A stretch of 37,630 bases of DNA from Candidatus Avimonas narfae (GCA_904395335.1 CAJFNR010000010.1:1-37630), one strand, 5' to 3'. Numbered from the stretch's first letter, positions 17,094 to 25,814 are shown. Program-made: numbers and translations. Notes: generated from the letters alone by a model not told the origin.

Positions 17094-17149
17094 AGAACAG
17101 TGTTCTCCACGGTCACCCTTATCATATCCTCAAAATTAAACAATGTCTA
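17094..17149 (-). promoter_or_regulatory. Promoter and palindrome upstream of the aldo/keto reductase
   Basis: On the minus strand TAGACA (17144-17149), 17 bases, TATGAT (17121-17126). A perfect palindrome AGAACA-G-TGTTCT (17094-17106) lies just downstream of the predicted transcription start, a repressor-like position. No regulator is encoded next to it. Confidence 0.6.
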
Positions 17150-17242
17150 ATACCTATAGTAAATTGACAGATATGCCTTAAATGAATCTTATTTTCCTAA
17201 ACGGTTCAGACAATTTGTTTCCAGCCCAAAAGTCAGTGCATC

Positions 17243-17275
17243 AAAAAAGGAAGAGTCCGAAAACTCTTCCTTTTT
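17243..17275 (-). terminator. Terminator of the EF-G-like gene
   Basis: Arms AAAAAGGAAGAGT and ACTCTTCCTTTTT around a short loop, with a T-run on the minus strand directly after the gene. Confidence 0.85.
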
Positions 17276-17318
17276 CTTTCCGTCACAGACTGACGGGAAA
17301 TCCTCTATAACCGATTGT

Positions 17319-19391
17319 TTACTCGTTAGCCAGTTCCGCCTGACGGGATTCCACCACCTTCTGGGCGATGTTAGCAGGAGCTTCCTCATACCGGGCGAAC
17401 TCAAAGCGGAAATAGCCCCGCCCCTGCGTCAGGGAACGCAGCACCGTGGAGAAATCCCCCATTTCCGCCATAGGGACCTCTGCCTCGATACAGGTCAGAT
17501 CGTCCTCCGTGGGCTCCATCCCCAGCACCCGGCCGCGGCGCTTGTTGATGTCGCCCATCAGATCGCCGGTATTGTCGGAGGGGACGTATGCCTTCAGGGT
17601 TCCGATAGGCTCCAGAAGCACCGGCGAAGCCTGGGGGATGCCGGCCTTATAGGCCAGAGCCGCCGCCATCTTAAAAGCCTGCTCGGAGGAGTCCACTGGA
17701 TGGTAGGAACCGTCGGTCAGCGTCGCCTTTACCCCGACCATGGGGAACCCGGCCAACACACCCTTTTTGGCGCTTTCCCGCAGTCCCTTTTCCACCGCCG
17801 GGAAATAGTTACGGGGGACCGATCCACCGAACACGGTTTCCTCGAACACCAGGTCCTCGGAATCGCAGGGCTCGAACTCCACCCACACGTCCCCGAACTG
17901 TCCATGGCCGCCGGACTGCTTTTTATGCCGCCCCTGCACCTTGACCTTTTTCCGGATGGTCTCCCGGTAGGGTACCTTGGGCACCTCCAGCTCCACCTCG
18001 ACACCAAACTTGGATTTGAGCTTGGAGGCGATCACATCCAGATGCTGTTCGCCCATGCCGGACAGTACCATTTCGTGGGTTTCCTGATTGTTTTCAAAGG
18101 ACAGGGTAGGATCCTCCTCCCGGAGTTTGGAAAGGCCGGCCACCACCTTGTCCTCGTCTCCCTTCTTCTTGGCCGTGACCGCCATGGAGAGACAGGGCGC
18201 GTCAAAGGTCACGCCGGGTAGAATCACCGGTCGCGCCGGCGAACACAGGGTATCGCCCGTTCCGGTAGAGGCCAGCTTGGCCACGGCGCCGATATCGCCA
18301 GCGCTGATAAAGGGGGCTTCCTCCTGCTTTTTCCCACGGACATAGAAGACCTTGCCGATCTTTTCCTGCTGTCCGGTGCGCATGTTGAGCAGTGACGAAT
18401 CCGGCGTCACCTTTCCGCTGACCACCTTAAAATACAGCAGCTTGCCCACAAAGGGATCCACCACCGTCTTGAACACCACCGCCGCTGTCTGGCCGTCCGG
18501 ATTGACCTTGAGCTCCACCGGGTCGCCGTTGACGTCCACTGCCAGTTCCCCCGCCACGCTTTCGGCATAAGGAGCCAGCCATATCAGGCCGTTGAGCAGC
18601 TGGTCCACTGCCTCCAGCTCGGTGGCGGAGCCGCAGAACACTGGCGCAATCTCGCCCCGGCGCACGCCGGAGGCCAGGCCCAGAATCAGTTCATCCGGTG
18701 TATAGCTTTCGCCGGAGAAATATTTTTCCATCAGCTCCTCGCTGGTCTCCGCCACCGCCTCATACATGGCGGTGCGCAGTCCTTCCAGCCGGTGCCCCAT
18801 ATCCGGGATGGGCACCTCCTTGGCCTTGCCGTCCTGATAGGCATAGGCCTTGTATTCCAGCAGGTTGATGTAGCACTGTACTTTCCGATCCACCACATAG
18901 GGAACCACCATAGGGCACACCATGGGCCCAAACTTGGTTTTCAGTTCCTCAAATACTTTGTAAAAATCCGCGTTCTCGTTGTCCATTTCGTTGACGAAAA
19001 AAAGCTTGGCGATGCCCTTTTTGGAAGCCGCTTTAAAGCCTTTCTCCGCCCCGACGGCCACGCCGCTTTTTCCAGAAACCACCAGCACCGCGCTGCCGGC
19101 GGCCCGCATCCCCTCGGCCACACCTCCGGAAAAATCAAACAGGCCGGGAGTATCCAAAAAATTGATTTTGGTATCCTTCCACTCCACCGGGCATAGAGCC
19201 ATGGAGACAGAAGCCTGGCGCTTGATCTCCTCCGGGTCAAAGTCGCAGACCGTTGTTCCGTCGGCGATCCGGCCCAGTCGGTCGGAGGCCCCTGAGAGAT
19301 AAAAAGCCGCCTCTGTCAGCGAGGTTTTTCCCGTACCGGCGTGCCCCACTAGGGCCACATTGCGGATGTTCTTTGCGGTGTACTGCTTCAA
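17319..19391 (-). CDS. Elongation factor G-like GTPase (EF-G paralogue)
   Basis: A 690-residue protein with the full EF-G domain order: GTPase domain, OB domain II (about 300-400), and III-V with a domain-IV block RHKKQSGGHGQFGDVWVEF. G1 is GHAGTGKT (16-23). G3 is DTPGL (80-84), where true EF-G has DTPGH, and G4 is NEMD (134-137) rather than NKMD. It is thus the second, EF-G-like type of uncertain function rather than the housekeeping factor. The TTG start at 19391 follows AAGGGGAG and gives the family start MKQYTAKNIRNVALVGH; an upstream in-frame ATG at 19442 has no ribosome site. Confidence 0.88.
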   Translation of the reverse strand: MKQYTAKNIRNVALVGHAGTGKTSLTEAAFYLSGASDRLGRIADGTTVCDFDPEEIKRQASVSMALCPVEWKDTKINFLDTPGLFDFSGGVAEGMRAAGSAVLVVSGKSGVAVGAEKGFKAASKKGIAKLFFVNEMDNENADFYKVFEELKTKFGPMVCPMVVPYVVDRKVQCYINLLEYKAYAYQDGKAKEVPIPDMGHRLEGLRTAMYEAVAETSEELMEKYFSGESYTPDELILGLASGVRRGEIAPVFCGSATELEAVDQLLNGLIWLAPYAESVAGELAVDVNGDPVELKVNPDGQTAAVVFKTVVDPFVGKLLYFKVVSGKVTPDSSLLNMRTGQQEKIGKVFYVRGKKQEEAPFISAGDIGAVAKLASTGTGDTLCSPARPVILPGVTFDAPCLSMAVTAKKKGDEDKVVAGLSKLREEDPTLSFENNQETHEMVLSGMGEQHLDVIASKLKSKFGVEVELEVPKVPYRETIRKKVKVQGRHKKQSGGHGQFGDVWVEFEPCDSEDLVFEETVFGGSVPRNYFPAVEKGLRESAKKGVLAGFPMVGVKATLTDGSYHPVDSSEQAFKMAAALAYKAGIPQASPVLLEPIGTLKAYVPSDNTGDLMGDINKRRGRVLGMEPTEDDLTCIEAEVPMAEMGDFSTVLRSLTQGRGYFRFEFARYEEAPANIAQKVVESRQAELANE

Positions 19392-19503
19392 AGTTGACTC
19401 CCCTTTCCCATGCTTCTGTATGGAAGGCTGCGCCTTCGACATTTTCTGAGCAATTCTAACTAAATTACAACCACTATGTAGATTTAGTTTGATTACTTTG
19501 ATA

Positions 19504-19532
19504 AGTATACCGTATTCTTAGAAGCATTGCAA
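19504..19532 (-). promoter_or_regulatory. Promoter of the EF-G-like gene
   Basis: On the minus strand TTGCAA (19527-19532), a 17-base spacer and TATACT (19504-19509). The leader of about 105 bases has no clear structure. Confidence 0.7.
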
Positions 19533-19554
19533 CTGCAAAACCGGGAAAAAGTAA

Positions 19555-19594
19555 AAAAATCTACCGTCACGGCCAGCCGCAGCGGTAGATTTTT
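19555..19594 (-). terminator. Terminator of the P-type-ATPase-like gene
   Basis: Arms AAAAATCTACCG (19555-19566) and CGGTAGATTTTT (19583-19594), followed on the minus strand by a run of Ts. Confidence 0.85.
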
Positions 19595-19627
19595 ATACAG
19601 ATTATATAGAAAATTCTCAGAATGCTC

Positions 19628-22009
19628 CTACAACTTACGGATCAAAGGTAACAGCCATACCACTATCGCGGTCACCGCCGCATAAAGCAGGAGCCAACCG
19701 GCAGACAGCACCGTACCGGCGTAAAAGGCCAGAAACGCCACCAGCACCCAGCCCAGGCAGCCCGTCATGACCTGGCCGATGGAAACCAGACGAAGCCCCT
19801 TTACCAGCCGGCGGCTGTAGGTCAACACGGCCGCCATCCCCTCGGCCCGGCCGTTTGCCGCCACCTCTGCCTCCGCCTCTTCCTCCTCGCCGAGGGCGAG
19901 ACGCTCGTAGGCGCGCCCGGCGGAGGCGCCCAGCACTTCCACATAGTAATCGTCCAGATCAAAGGTCCCGCACACCCGCTCCGCCGTGATGTTGGGGTCA
20001 CAGGTGCGCACCAGCAGTGTGATGCCGCTGCCCGTCAGGGAACGCAGCGCTTTCATGATTCCTTCCTCCGCCAGATAGCTGACCACAAACATGGCCGACA
20101 GCTCACCGGCGGTGGACAGGTACACCAGCTCCCGCCCGTCGTGCGTGTACCGGCTTTCATAATCCCGGGAGGGAACGTCCACTCCGTGATTTTCCAGCAG
20201 CCGCCGGTTGCCTACCAGCACCCGGCGCCCGCTCACCCAGCCGGAAAGCCCCATCTCCTGCTCATAAACCAGGGAATCCACCGCGGGAAGGATATCGGTG
20301 CGGTTCTCGATGACCCGTAGAAAGACGCTGGACAGCGGCCCGCCCGCCGCAGAGGAAACCGCCGCGGCATCCAGAATCGCTTCGTCGATCCGTGCGCCGG
20401 AGAAGGTTTTAATGCCATGGAGCAGCACGCTCTCCGCCGGGAACAGATCCAAAGCATCCAGCACCACCGCGTCCAGATCCCCCACCTGTTCGGCCGCCTC
20501 GCGCCCGACGATCATACCGCCACGACGCAATGCCCGCGCCGACGCGCGCAGCAACGGAAAGGCATAGGCCGCCATAGCCGCCGCAGGACAGGAAGCACAC
20601 AGCAGGGCGGTAAAAAGGGACAGTGCCTCCGCCGCCCTTTGGGTCAGCAGCCCATAGACCACGGCCACCACCAGCGACGCGCCCGCCGCACACGGCACAT
20701 AGATGGACAACGAACGCCCTGCCGGTTCGTCATCATAGGAATTTTCCAGGAAATGAGTAAGAAAGCCGGCCTTTTTATAATAACACACATAGGGATCGCC
20801 CATCGCCACCACCGACCGGCCGATTTCCGAGGCCGTCCGTGGGTCCTCGATAATCCGCGCCACCTGCTTTTCTCCGCGGAAGGAAACGAAGCGGAAATTG
20901 AGACCGACGCGCCTCACCATCATCAGCCGGCCGATGGAGCCGAACAGCAACAGTAGTCCTGCCACCGGCGCCAACAGCACCGTTTCCCCTGCGGTAACAC
21001 TGTCGATACGGAAGTACTGCACCACCGTCTGAGCCAGAGCGGCTAGAGACGCCAACGCAGCGCCGGTATCGCCTGTGGCCCGCATCCGAAGCAGGGAAAC
21101 AATCCCCTCCCCGATCACACGGTGGTTGATCAGCGCCATCACCCCCAGGAAAAAGAGGTTGAGCGTCACATACAGGTAGCTCTCAAAAGGCGGATGACGA
21201 AGCAGAAGCGTCAGAATCCCCACCCCCAGCAGGATCAGCTCCATAGCTCCGGTGAGCAGAACCTGGATCCAGCCGATCCGGCGGCGGTAGGTCAGCTCAT
21301 TCTGTACCGTCTCCGCATCATCGTAACTGGTGAAGTCCTCCAGCTCGCTGTCGTCGTATTCCTCCGGCTCCTCGGAAGGATCATTGTCCTCCTCCTCGTC
21401 CCCTGCCAGCTTAAAGCTCTGTACCTTGAGCTTGCGAGCCTCCCGAAGCCTCTGCTCCAGTTCCTCCTCCGACGGGGCTTCAGCCTGAGGTTCTGCCGCC
21501 GGCTCTTCAAAGCCCTCCAGGCGAAGCTGGCCGTCCATATCCTCTTCAGAAAGCTGGCCTTCCTCAGGAGAATTCGCCGGCAGGACACGGGTGCGGGCCT
21601 TTTCATGCTCCGGCTCCGCCGGCTGGGCGACGCGACGAGGGACAAAAATTTTCACATCCTCTTCGGCCTCCGGAGCAGGCTCCGACACCTGTTTTGCTTC
21701 CTCCCGGGGATGGGGACGGGTATTCTGCAGCGGTTCCGCCTGTTGGACAGCAGGCGGAGGGACCACCACGCGTTCCGCTTCCTTCCTCTCCGCCTCCGGG
21801 ACAGCATCGGCCTCTTTTTTCTCAGCAGGAGAAGATACCGCCGCTGTCGACGATACAGCCCGTACGGCTGCCGGCTGTCCGGCCGGTTCCTCCGGCGGAG
21901 CAGGCGAAACCGCCTTTTTCGTCGGAGTCGCCCGCTTATCCTTCAGCTCACGGACCTCGGCGATGATCATATCGATATCGAACGAAGAGTCGATTCTCTT
22001 CCTGTCCAT
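19628..22009 (-). CDS. Degenerate P-type ATPase-like membrane protein
   Basis: A 793-residue protein. Residues 1 to about 245 are cytosolic, rich in P, A and E, ending in a strongly acidic stretch. About eight membrane helices follow in the order of P1B metal ATPases. A CPC-like helix reads ASCPAAA. The phosphorylation loop is LDALDLFP (D518), where active pumps have DKTGT. The later TGDN site is TCDP (around 669-672), and the hinge GDGxND is absent, replaced by an acidic E/A-rich loop. The fold looks kept while catalysis looks lost. ATG at 22009 preferred over an in-frame GTG at 22018 that lacks spacing from AAAGGG. Encoded 35 bases after the RlmB-type gene. Role unknown; scaffold or sensor is a guess. 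Confidence 0.72.
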   Translation of the reverse strand: MDRKRIDSSFDIDMIIAEVRELKDKRATPTKKAVSPAPPEEPAGQPAAVRAVSSTAAVSSPAEKKEADAVPEAERKEAERVVVPPPAVQQAEPLQNTRPHPREEAKQVSEPAPEAEEDVKIFVPRRVAQPAEPEHEKARTRVLPANSPEEGQLSEEDMDGQLRLEGFEEPAAEPQAEAPSEEELEQRLREARKLKVQSFKLAGDEEEDNDPSEEPEEYDDSELEDFTSYDDAETVQNELTYRRRIGWIQVLLTGAMELILLGVGILTLLLRHPPFESYLYVTLNLFFLGVMALINHRVIGEGIVSLLRMRATGDTGAALASLAALAQTVVQYFRIDSVTAGETVLLAPVAGLLLLFGSIGRLMMVRRVGLNFRFVSFRGEKQVARIIEDPRTASEIGRSVVAMGDPYVCYYKKAGFLTHFLENSYDDEPAGRSLSIYVPCAAGASLVVAVVYGLLTQRAAEALSLFTALLCASCPAAAMAAYAFPLLRASARALRRGGMIVGREAAEQVGDLDAVVLDALDLFPAESVLLHGIKTFSGARIDEAILDAAAVSSAAGGPLSSVFLRVIENRTDILPAVDSLVYEQEMGLSGWVSGRRVLVGNRRLLENHGVDVPSRDYESRYTHDGRELVYLSTAGELSAMFVVSYLAEEGIMKALRSLTGSGITLLVRTCDPNITAERVCGTFDLDDYYVEVLGASAGRAYERLALGEEEEAEAEVAANGRAEGMAAVLTYSRRLVKGLRLVSIGQVMTGCLGWVLVAFLAFYAGTVLSAGWLLLYAAVTAIVVWLLPLIRKL

Positions 22010-22044
22010 TCCCCGCACCCTTTCCCTATGCTGTGATTCCCGCT

Positions 22045-22821
22045 TTATTTCACCCCGAGGCCCAGCCGCTGGCGCGCCGCCTCATACAATACGATTCCAC
22101 AGGCCACGGAAGCATTCAGGGACGAAATGCGCCCCCGCATCGGCAGGGACAACCGAAAATCGCACTGTTCGCTCACCAGACGGGAGATCCCCCGCCCCTC
22201 GGAACCGACCACCAGCGCCGCCGCTCCTGTCAGATCGACAGAACACCAGCTCTCCCCTTCCATATCGAGGCCGTAAATCCAAAGCCCTCGCTTTTTCAGC
22301 TCTTTGAGCGTCTCAGTGATATTGGTAACCCGTGCCACCGGGACATACTCCACCGCACCGGCGGAAGCCTTGTACACAGCCGAGGTCAGCCCGGCAGAAC
22401 GCCTTTTGGGAACGATCACGCCGTGGGCCCCCGCCGCCTCCGCCGTGCGGAGGATCGCCCCCAGGTTATGAGGATCCTCCAACTCATCACACACCACGAA
22501 CAGCGGCGGCTCCCCTTTGGCCTGCGCTGCGGCAAACAAATCGTCCAGCGTGGCGTATTCCCGGCAGGCCGCCACAGCGGCGATTCCTTGGTGATGCGGG
22601 CCACACAGGGCATCCAACCGCCGGGGATCTACCTCCTTCACCGGTACCCCCCGGCGGCGGCACTGGGAAATCAAACCGTTCAGGGTGCCGTTGTGCTCTC
22701 CTCTCGTCACCAGCACACTGTCCAGCGCCCGCCCGGACCGAAGCGCCTCCGCAACCGCATTCCGCCCGGCAATCAGCTCTTCCCCGGGAGCGCTCATTTT
22801 CCCCTGTGACTGTTTTTCCAT
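22045..22821 (-). CDS. rlmB: 23S rRNA 2'-O-methyltransferase, RlmB/TrmH (SpoU) family
   Basis: A 258-residue SPOUT methyltransferase that would transfer a methyl group from SAM to a ribose in rRNA. An N-terminal substrate-binding domain (AGRNAVAEAL) leads to the knot domain with the three SpoU motifs: DPHNLGAILRTAEAAGA, VVGSEGRGIS and MRGRISSLNASVACGIVLYE. The ATG at 22821 has GGAAGGG about 12 bases away. Other in-frame starts (TTG 22845, ATG 22797) are possible. The P-type-ATPase-like gene follows after 35 bases. Family certain; the exact site (Gm2251-like) inferred. Confidence 0.88.
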   Translation of the reverse strand: MEKQSQGKMSAPGEELIAGRNAVAEALRSGRALDSVLVTRGEHNGTLNGLISQCRRRGVPVKEVDPRRLDALCGPHHQGIAAVAACREYATLDDLFAAAQAKGEPPLFVVCDELEDPHNLGAILRTAEAAGAHGVIVPKRRSAGLTSAVYKASAGAVEYVPVARVTNITETLKELKKRGLWIYGLDMEGESWCSVDLTGAAALVVGSEGRGISRLVSEQCDFRLSLPMRGRISSLNASVACGIVLYEAARQRLGLGVK

Positions 22822-22952
22822 GATGTTCCGGCACCCTTCCTGCAAAGCAGTATTCAGTTTATCATATCATACCTTTGGCAAAAAATGAAGGGTTCCGCCA
22901 AATTTCCCCTGGTTTCTCCCTATGGAAAATGATTCCTCAGTAAGCAAAGAAC

Positions 22953-22969
22953 CCCCGGCACAGCCGGGG
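22953..22969 (-). terminator. Hairpin after the frameshifted hypothetical gene
   Basis: A perfect CCCCGGC / GCCGGGG stem with a 3-base loop. On the minus strand it is followed by GTTCTTTG, a weak T-run, so termination is probable but not certain. Confidence 0.5.
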
Positions 22970-23080
22970 AAAATTTTTGGCATCGACCGTACAAAACAAA
23001 CCCTTACTTTATAAAAAGATAATCCAAAATAGTCGATTTTCCATGTTTTAAATACTGTGATGGAATGATTCCTCCGCATT

Positions 23081-23649
23081 TCATTGCACAGGATCGCTTT
23101 TCTTTTTGGAATTTAGCTCCGACAACATCTCTATATAATCCGGTAGTTTTTCCATTGTAGGATCCCAAATGTCAAATCCTTTGCCTATGCATCTTTCATA
23201 AACGTTGCCGTCTACTGTATACGTGTCCAATCGATAACAATACCCGTTGCCGTTATCATCATTGCAATGGTGACAGGCAGGGACTTCCACTGTAAATAAT
23301 TTCTTGATGTGAGGGGGGCACTTTCGATATAGGCGCGGTGAGGCGCAATGACCGAACGCGCCTTCTCTCTCGTTGATCGTCCTTACGTTATTCTTTAAAG
23401 CAAATAATCTCAAAAATATGCCGTCTTCTTTGATAAAAACGTGTGCCACAAGTTTTCTGGTTTCCAGCCTCTTTACTTTGTAATTGGTCATGTATTTAGC
23501 GCCGATCCAATTCATAGCCCAGGGATAAGCATCTTTCACCTCATAAATCCCATATCCCAATTTTTCCATTTCCTCATCAAAAGGAACTCCTTATTCACTT
23601 CCGAAATAAAATGAAAGCGTTCTTCTAATAAATTTTTCATTTCTTCCAT
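23081..23649 (-). pseudogene. Frameshifted hypothetical protein
   Basis: The start at 23649 has an excellent GGAGG 8-9 bases upstream and reads MEEMKNLLEERFHFISEVNKEF, but this frame stops at 23536. The rest lies in another frame from 23569 (MEKLGYGIYEVKDAYPW, 162 residues). Adding one T to the run at 23579-23582 joins them as NKEFLFDEEMEKLGY, matching, from memory, a clostridial hypothetical family that begins LLEE..FI.EVN..FL.FD.EM.KLGY. The body has a possible zinc cluster (C-H-H-C-N ... Y-C) and a C-terminal KLPDYIEML. Less GC-rich than its neighbours. A true mutation, a sequencing error or slippage at the T-run are all possible. Function unknown. Confidence 0.6.
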
Positions 23650-23726
23650 GATCTTTTCCTCCGTACCCATAACCTAATTTTTTCTTTGTCTTTATCCCTG
23701 TCTTTTACCATTTGAACTACATTTAA

Positions 23727-23754
23727 AGTATAACAAAAATAATCCAAAAAGCAA
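23727..23754 (-). promoter_or_regulatory. Promoter of the frameshifted hypothetical gene
   Basis: On the minus strand TTGCTT (23749-23754), 16 bases, TATACT (23727-23732), about 80 bases before the start codon at 23649. Confidence 0.6.
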
Positions 23755-23759
23755 TGAGG

Positions 23760-24025
23760 AGGCTTCAAGCCTAACCTCGTCGATGTTGAATCAAACCGGT
23801 CTAAGGTTATCCCCTGCTTTTATCGGGTGTTCGATATCAAACCAATCCATTTCCTCATAAAGGATTGCGTTCTGGCTTTCCTGTTGTATCCGTTTGCCGT
23901 TATTCCTTCCGAACATCCTTTTTGGGGCCTTGTAGCTGTAAAGCCACATGCACATCCTATACCGACAAGCGCTTTTCCTTTTTTGAGAACTTTTTCACCA
24001 ATTCAATGCGGCCCCTTGTTCAGAA
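23760..24025 (-). other. Gap with a possible coding remnant
   Basis: No intact gene. On the minus strand a 67-codon frame without a good start or ribosome site, ending near 23790, reads protein-like near its end (NAILYEEMDWFDIEHPIKAG, then DNLRPV and a stop). The same frame continues past the stop with FNIDEVRLEASS. It could be debris of a lost gene next to the frameshifted one. I do not recognise the family. Confidence 0.25.
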
Positions 24026-24063
24026 AGGGAGAGCGGGACGGCGCTTTCCGTCCCGCTCTCCCT
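24026..24063 (-). terminator. Terminator of trpB
   Basis: Perfect 16-bp arms AGGGAGAGCGGGACGG (24026-24041) and its complement (24048-24063), ending in TTTC on the minus strand. Confidence 0.8.
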
Positions 24064-24080
24064 GAATCCCGTTGGGTGCG

Positions 24081-25451
24081 TTATCCGATTTTCGGCAGGG
24101 TGTCAAAACTTTTCTGCAGCTCCTCATCCGTGGGGATGTAGTCGGACATCTTTCCCTCCAAATAGGACGTATAGGCGTTCATATCGAAATACCCGGTGCC
24201 CGTCAAGCCAAACAGAATGGTCTTGGACTCGCCGCTTTCCCGGCATCGGAGGGCCTCGTCCACCGCCACCCGAATGGCATGGGCGGATTCGGGCGCCGGC
24301 AGAATGGTTTCACATTTGGCAAACTGGACCGCTGCCTCGAACACCTTGGTCTGTTCCACGGAAACGGCGCGCATATAGCCGTCGTGATACAGCTTGGACA
24401 GAATGGGGCTCATTCCGTGATACCGCAAGCCGCCCGCGTGATTGGCCGAGGGCATAAAATCACTGCCCAGAGTGTACATCCGCGCCAGCGGCGTCACGTG
24501 GCCGGTATCGCAGAAATCATAGGCGTAGCGTCCGCGAGTAAGAGACGGGCAGGAGGCCGGCTCCACCGCGATAAAGTCGGTCTGCGGGCGGGAACCGTCC
24601 AGCTTATCCTTCATAAAGGCACCCATCAGGCCGCCCAGATTGGATCCGCCGCCGGCGCAGCCGATGACGATATCGGGATATTCGCCCAGCTTTTCCATGG
24701 CGATCTTGCTCTCCAGGCCGATGATGGACTGATGCAGCACCACCTGGTTGAGCACCGATCCCAGCACGTATCGGCATCCCTTCTGATGGGTGGCGGTTTC
24801 GATGGCCTCCGAAATGGCGCAGCCCAGGGAACCGCCCGTTCCCGGATGAGCTTTCAAAATCGCACGCCCCACCTCCGTGGTGTCCGAGGGGCTGGGGATA
24901 ACGTCGGCTCCAAAAGTATGGATCACCGCCTTGCGGAACGGCTTCTGCTCATAGCTCACCTTGACCATGTACACCGTCAGGTCCAGGCCGAAGTAAGCGC
25001 AGGCCATGGACAGCGCGGTTCCCCACTGACCGGCCCCCGTCTCGGTGGTCAGGGATGTCAGCCCCTGCTTTTTCGCGTAATACACCTGAGCAGCGGCGCT
25101 GTTGAGCTTGTGAGAGCCGGATGTGTTGTTGCCCTCAAATTTGTAATAGATTTTGGCCGGGGTGTCCAAAGCCTTTTCCAGATTATAGGCCCGAATCAAC
25201 GGAGCAGGACGGTAGATCTTGTAAAACTCCTGGACTTCCTCCGGAATGTCAATATACCGGTCGGTGCTGTTCAGCTCCTGATCGCACAGCTCGTCGCAGA
25301 AGATAGGAAGCATATCCTCCCGGGTAATGGGCTGATGTGTGCCGGGATGGAGATAGACGTCCGGCTGCTCCTTCATGTCGGCGCGGAGATTGTACCATTG
25401 ACGGGGCATCTCCTCTTCAGTGAGATAGGTGCGGTAAGGGATCTTGGACAT
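24081..25451 (-). CDS. trpB: Tryptophan synthase beta-like enzyme, TrpB2 type
   Basis: A 456-residue PLP enzyme that would make L-tryptophan from indole and serine. It is longer than the usual 400-residue TrpB and has the TrpB2-type N-terminal extension (YLHPGTHQPITREDM). The PLP lysine is K115 in TSGSHKLNSA, and the phosphate loop reads CAGGGSNLGG. TETGAGQWGTALS matches the substrate-binding loop. The ATG at 25451 has AAGGAG upstream. No trpA or other trp gene adjoins, as is usual for TrpB2. The Trp-type T-box in front strongly supports a role in tryptophan supply, probably indole salvage. Confidence 0.92.
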   Translation of the reverse strand: MSKIPYRTYLTEEEMPRQWYNLRADMKEQPDVYLHPGTHQPITREDMLPIFCDELCDQELNSTDRYIDIPEEVQEFYKIYRPAPLIRAYNLEKALDTPAKIYYKFEGNNTSGSHKLNSAAAQVYYAKKQGLTSLTTETGAGQWGTALSMACAYFGLDLTVYMVKVSYEQKPFRKAVIHTFGADVIPSPSDTTEVGRAILKAHPGTGGSLGCAISEAIETATHQKGCRYVLGSVLNQVVLHQSIIGLESKIAMEKLGEYPDIVIGCAGGGSNLGGLMGAFMKDKLDGSRPQTDFIAVEPASCPSLTRGRYAYDFCDTGHVTPLARMYTLGSDFMPSANHAGGLRYHGMSPILSKLYHDGYMRAVSVEQTKVFEAAVQFAKCETILPAPESAHAIRVAVDEALRCRESGESKTILFGLTGTGYFDMNAYTSYLEGKMSDYIPTDEELQKSFDTLPKIG

Positions 25452-25529
25452 AACGGTTCTCCTTTCTTGACAGGCCCCCGGTGCTTCCCCGTCGGACAGC
25501 CTTCCGCTAACCGGCGCCGGATGGAGAAA

Positions 25530-25810
25530 AACAAAAAGCACCTGTCCCTTACTCAAGGACAGGTGCCTAACCTGCGGTGCCACCTTGTTTGGACGCGGTC
25601 GCGTCCCTCTCATCAGGAGTGCCAGCACACCCCCGGCCGATAACGCCGGCCTGCACGTCGCGGATACTGGGCGCCGCAGCGCCGTTCCCCTCGCCCTCCG
25701 TGGTCCATTTGTCTGCTCCGCTTTCTGCCGGGCTCCCAGCTCCCCCGGCTCTCTGAGAGTGCGCGCGCATCCGAAAATGCCAGCAGTTTTATTTCCACTT
25801 CATCGGTTTA
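25530..25810 (-). ncRNA. T-box leader with a UGG (tryptophan) specifier
   Basis: The T-box core AAGGTGGCACCGCA lies at 25574-25587 (minus strand) and is followed by a terminator, GCACCTGTCC (25538-25547) with GGACAGGTGC (25557-25566), then TTTTTGTTTTT. The specifier region reads ACAAA-TGG-ACC, putting TGG at 25705-25707. The antiterminator bulge is TGGC, whose C would pair with a G discriminator base as in bacterial tRNA-Trp. Uncharged tRNA-Trp should therefore allow read-through into trpB. The T-box class is certain; the specifier is read by eye. Confidence 0.9.
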
Positions 25811-25814
25811 TTTT

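Noticed and set aside
22867-23079. 70-residue minus-strand frame between rlmB and the frameshifted gene
   Set aside because: It crosses the terminator hairpin and has no start signal or pattern.
24072-25643. Long plus-strand open frame over trpB and its T-box
   Set aside because: Antisense to trpB and across a clear riboregulator; no ribosome site.
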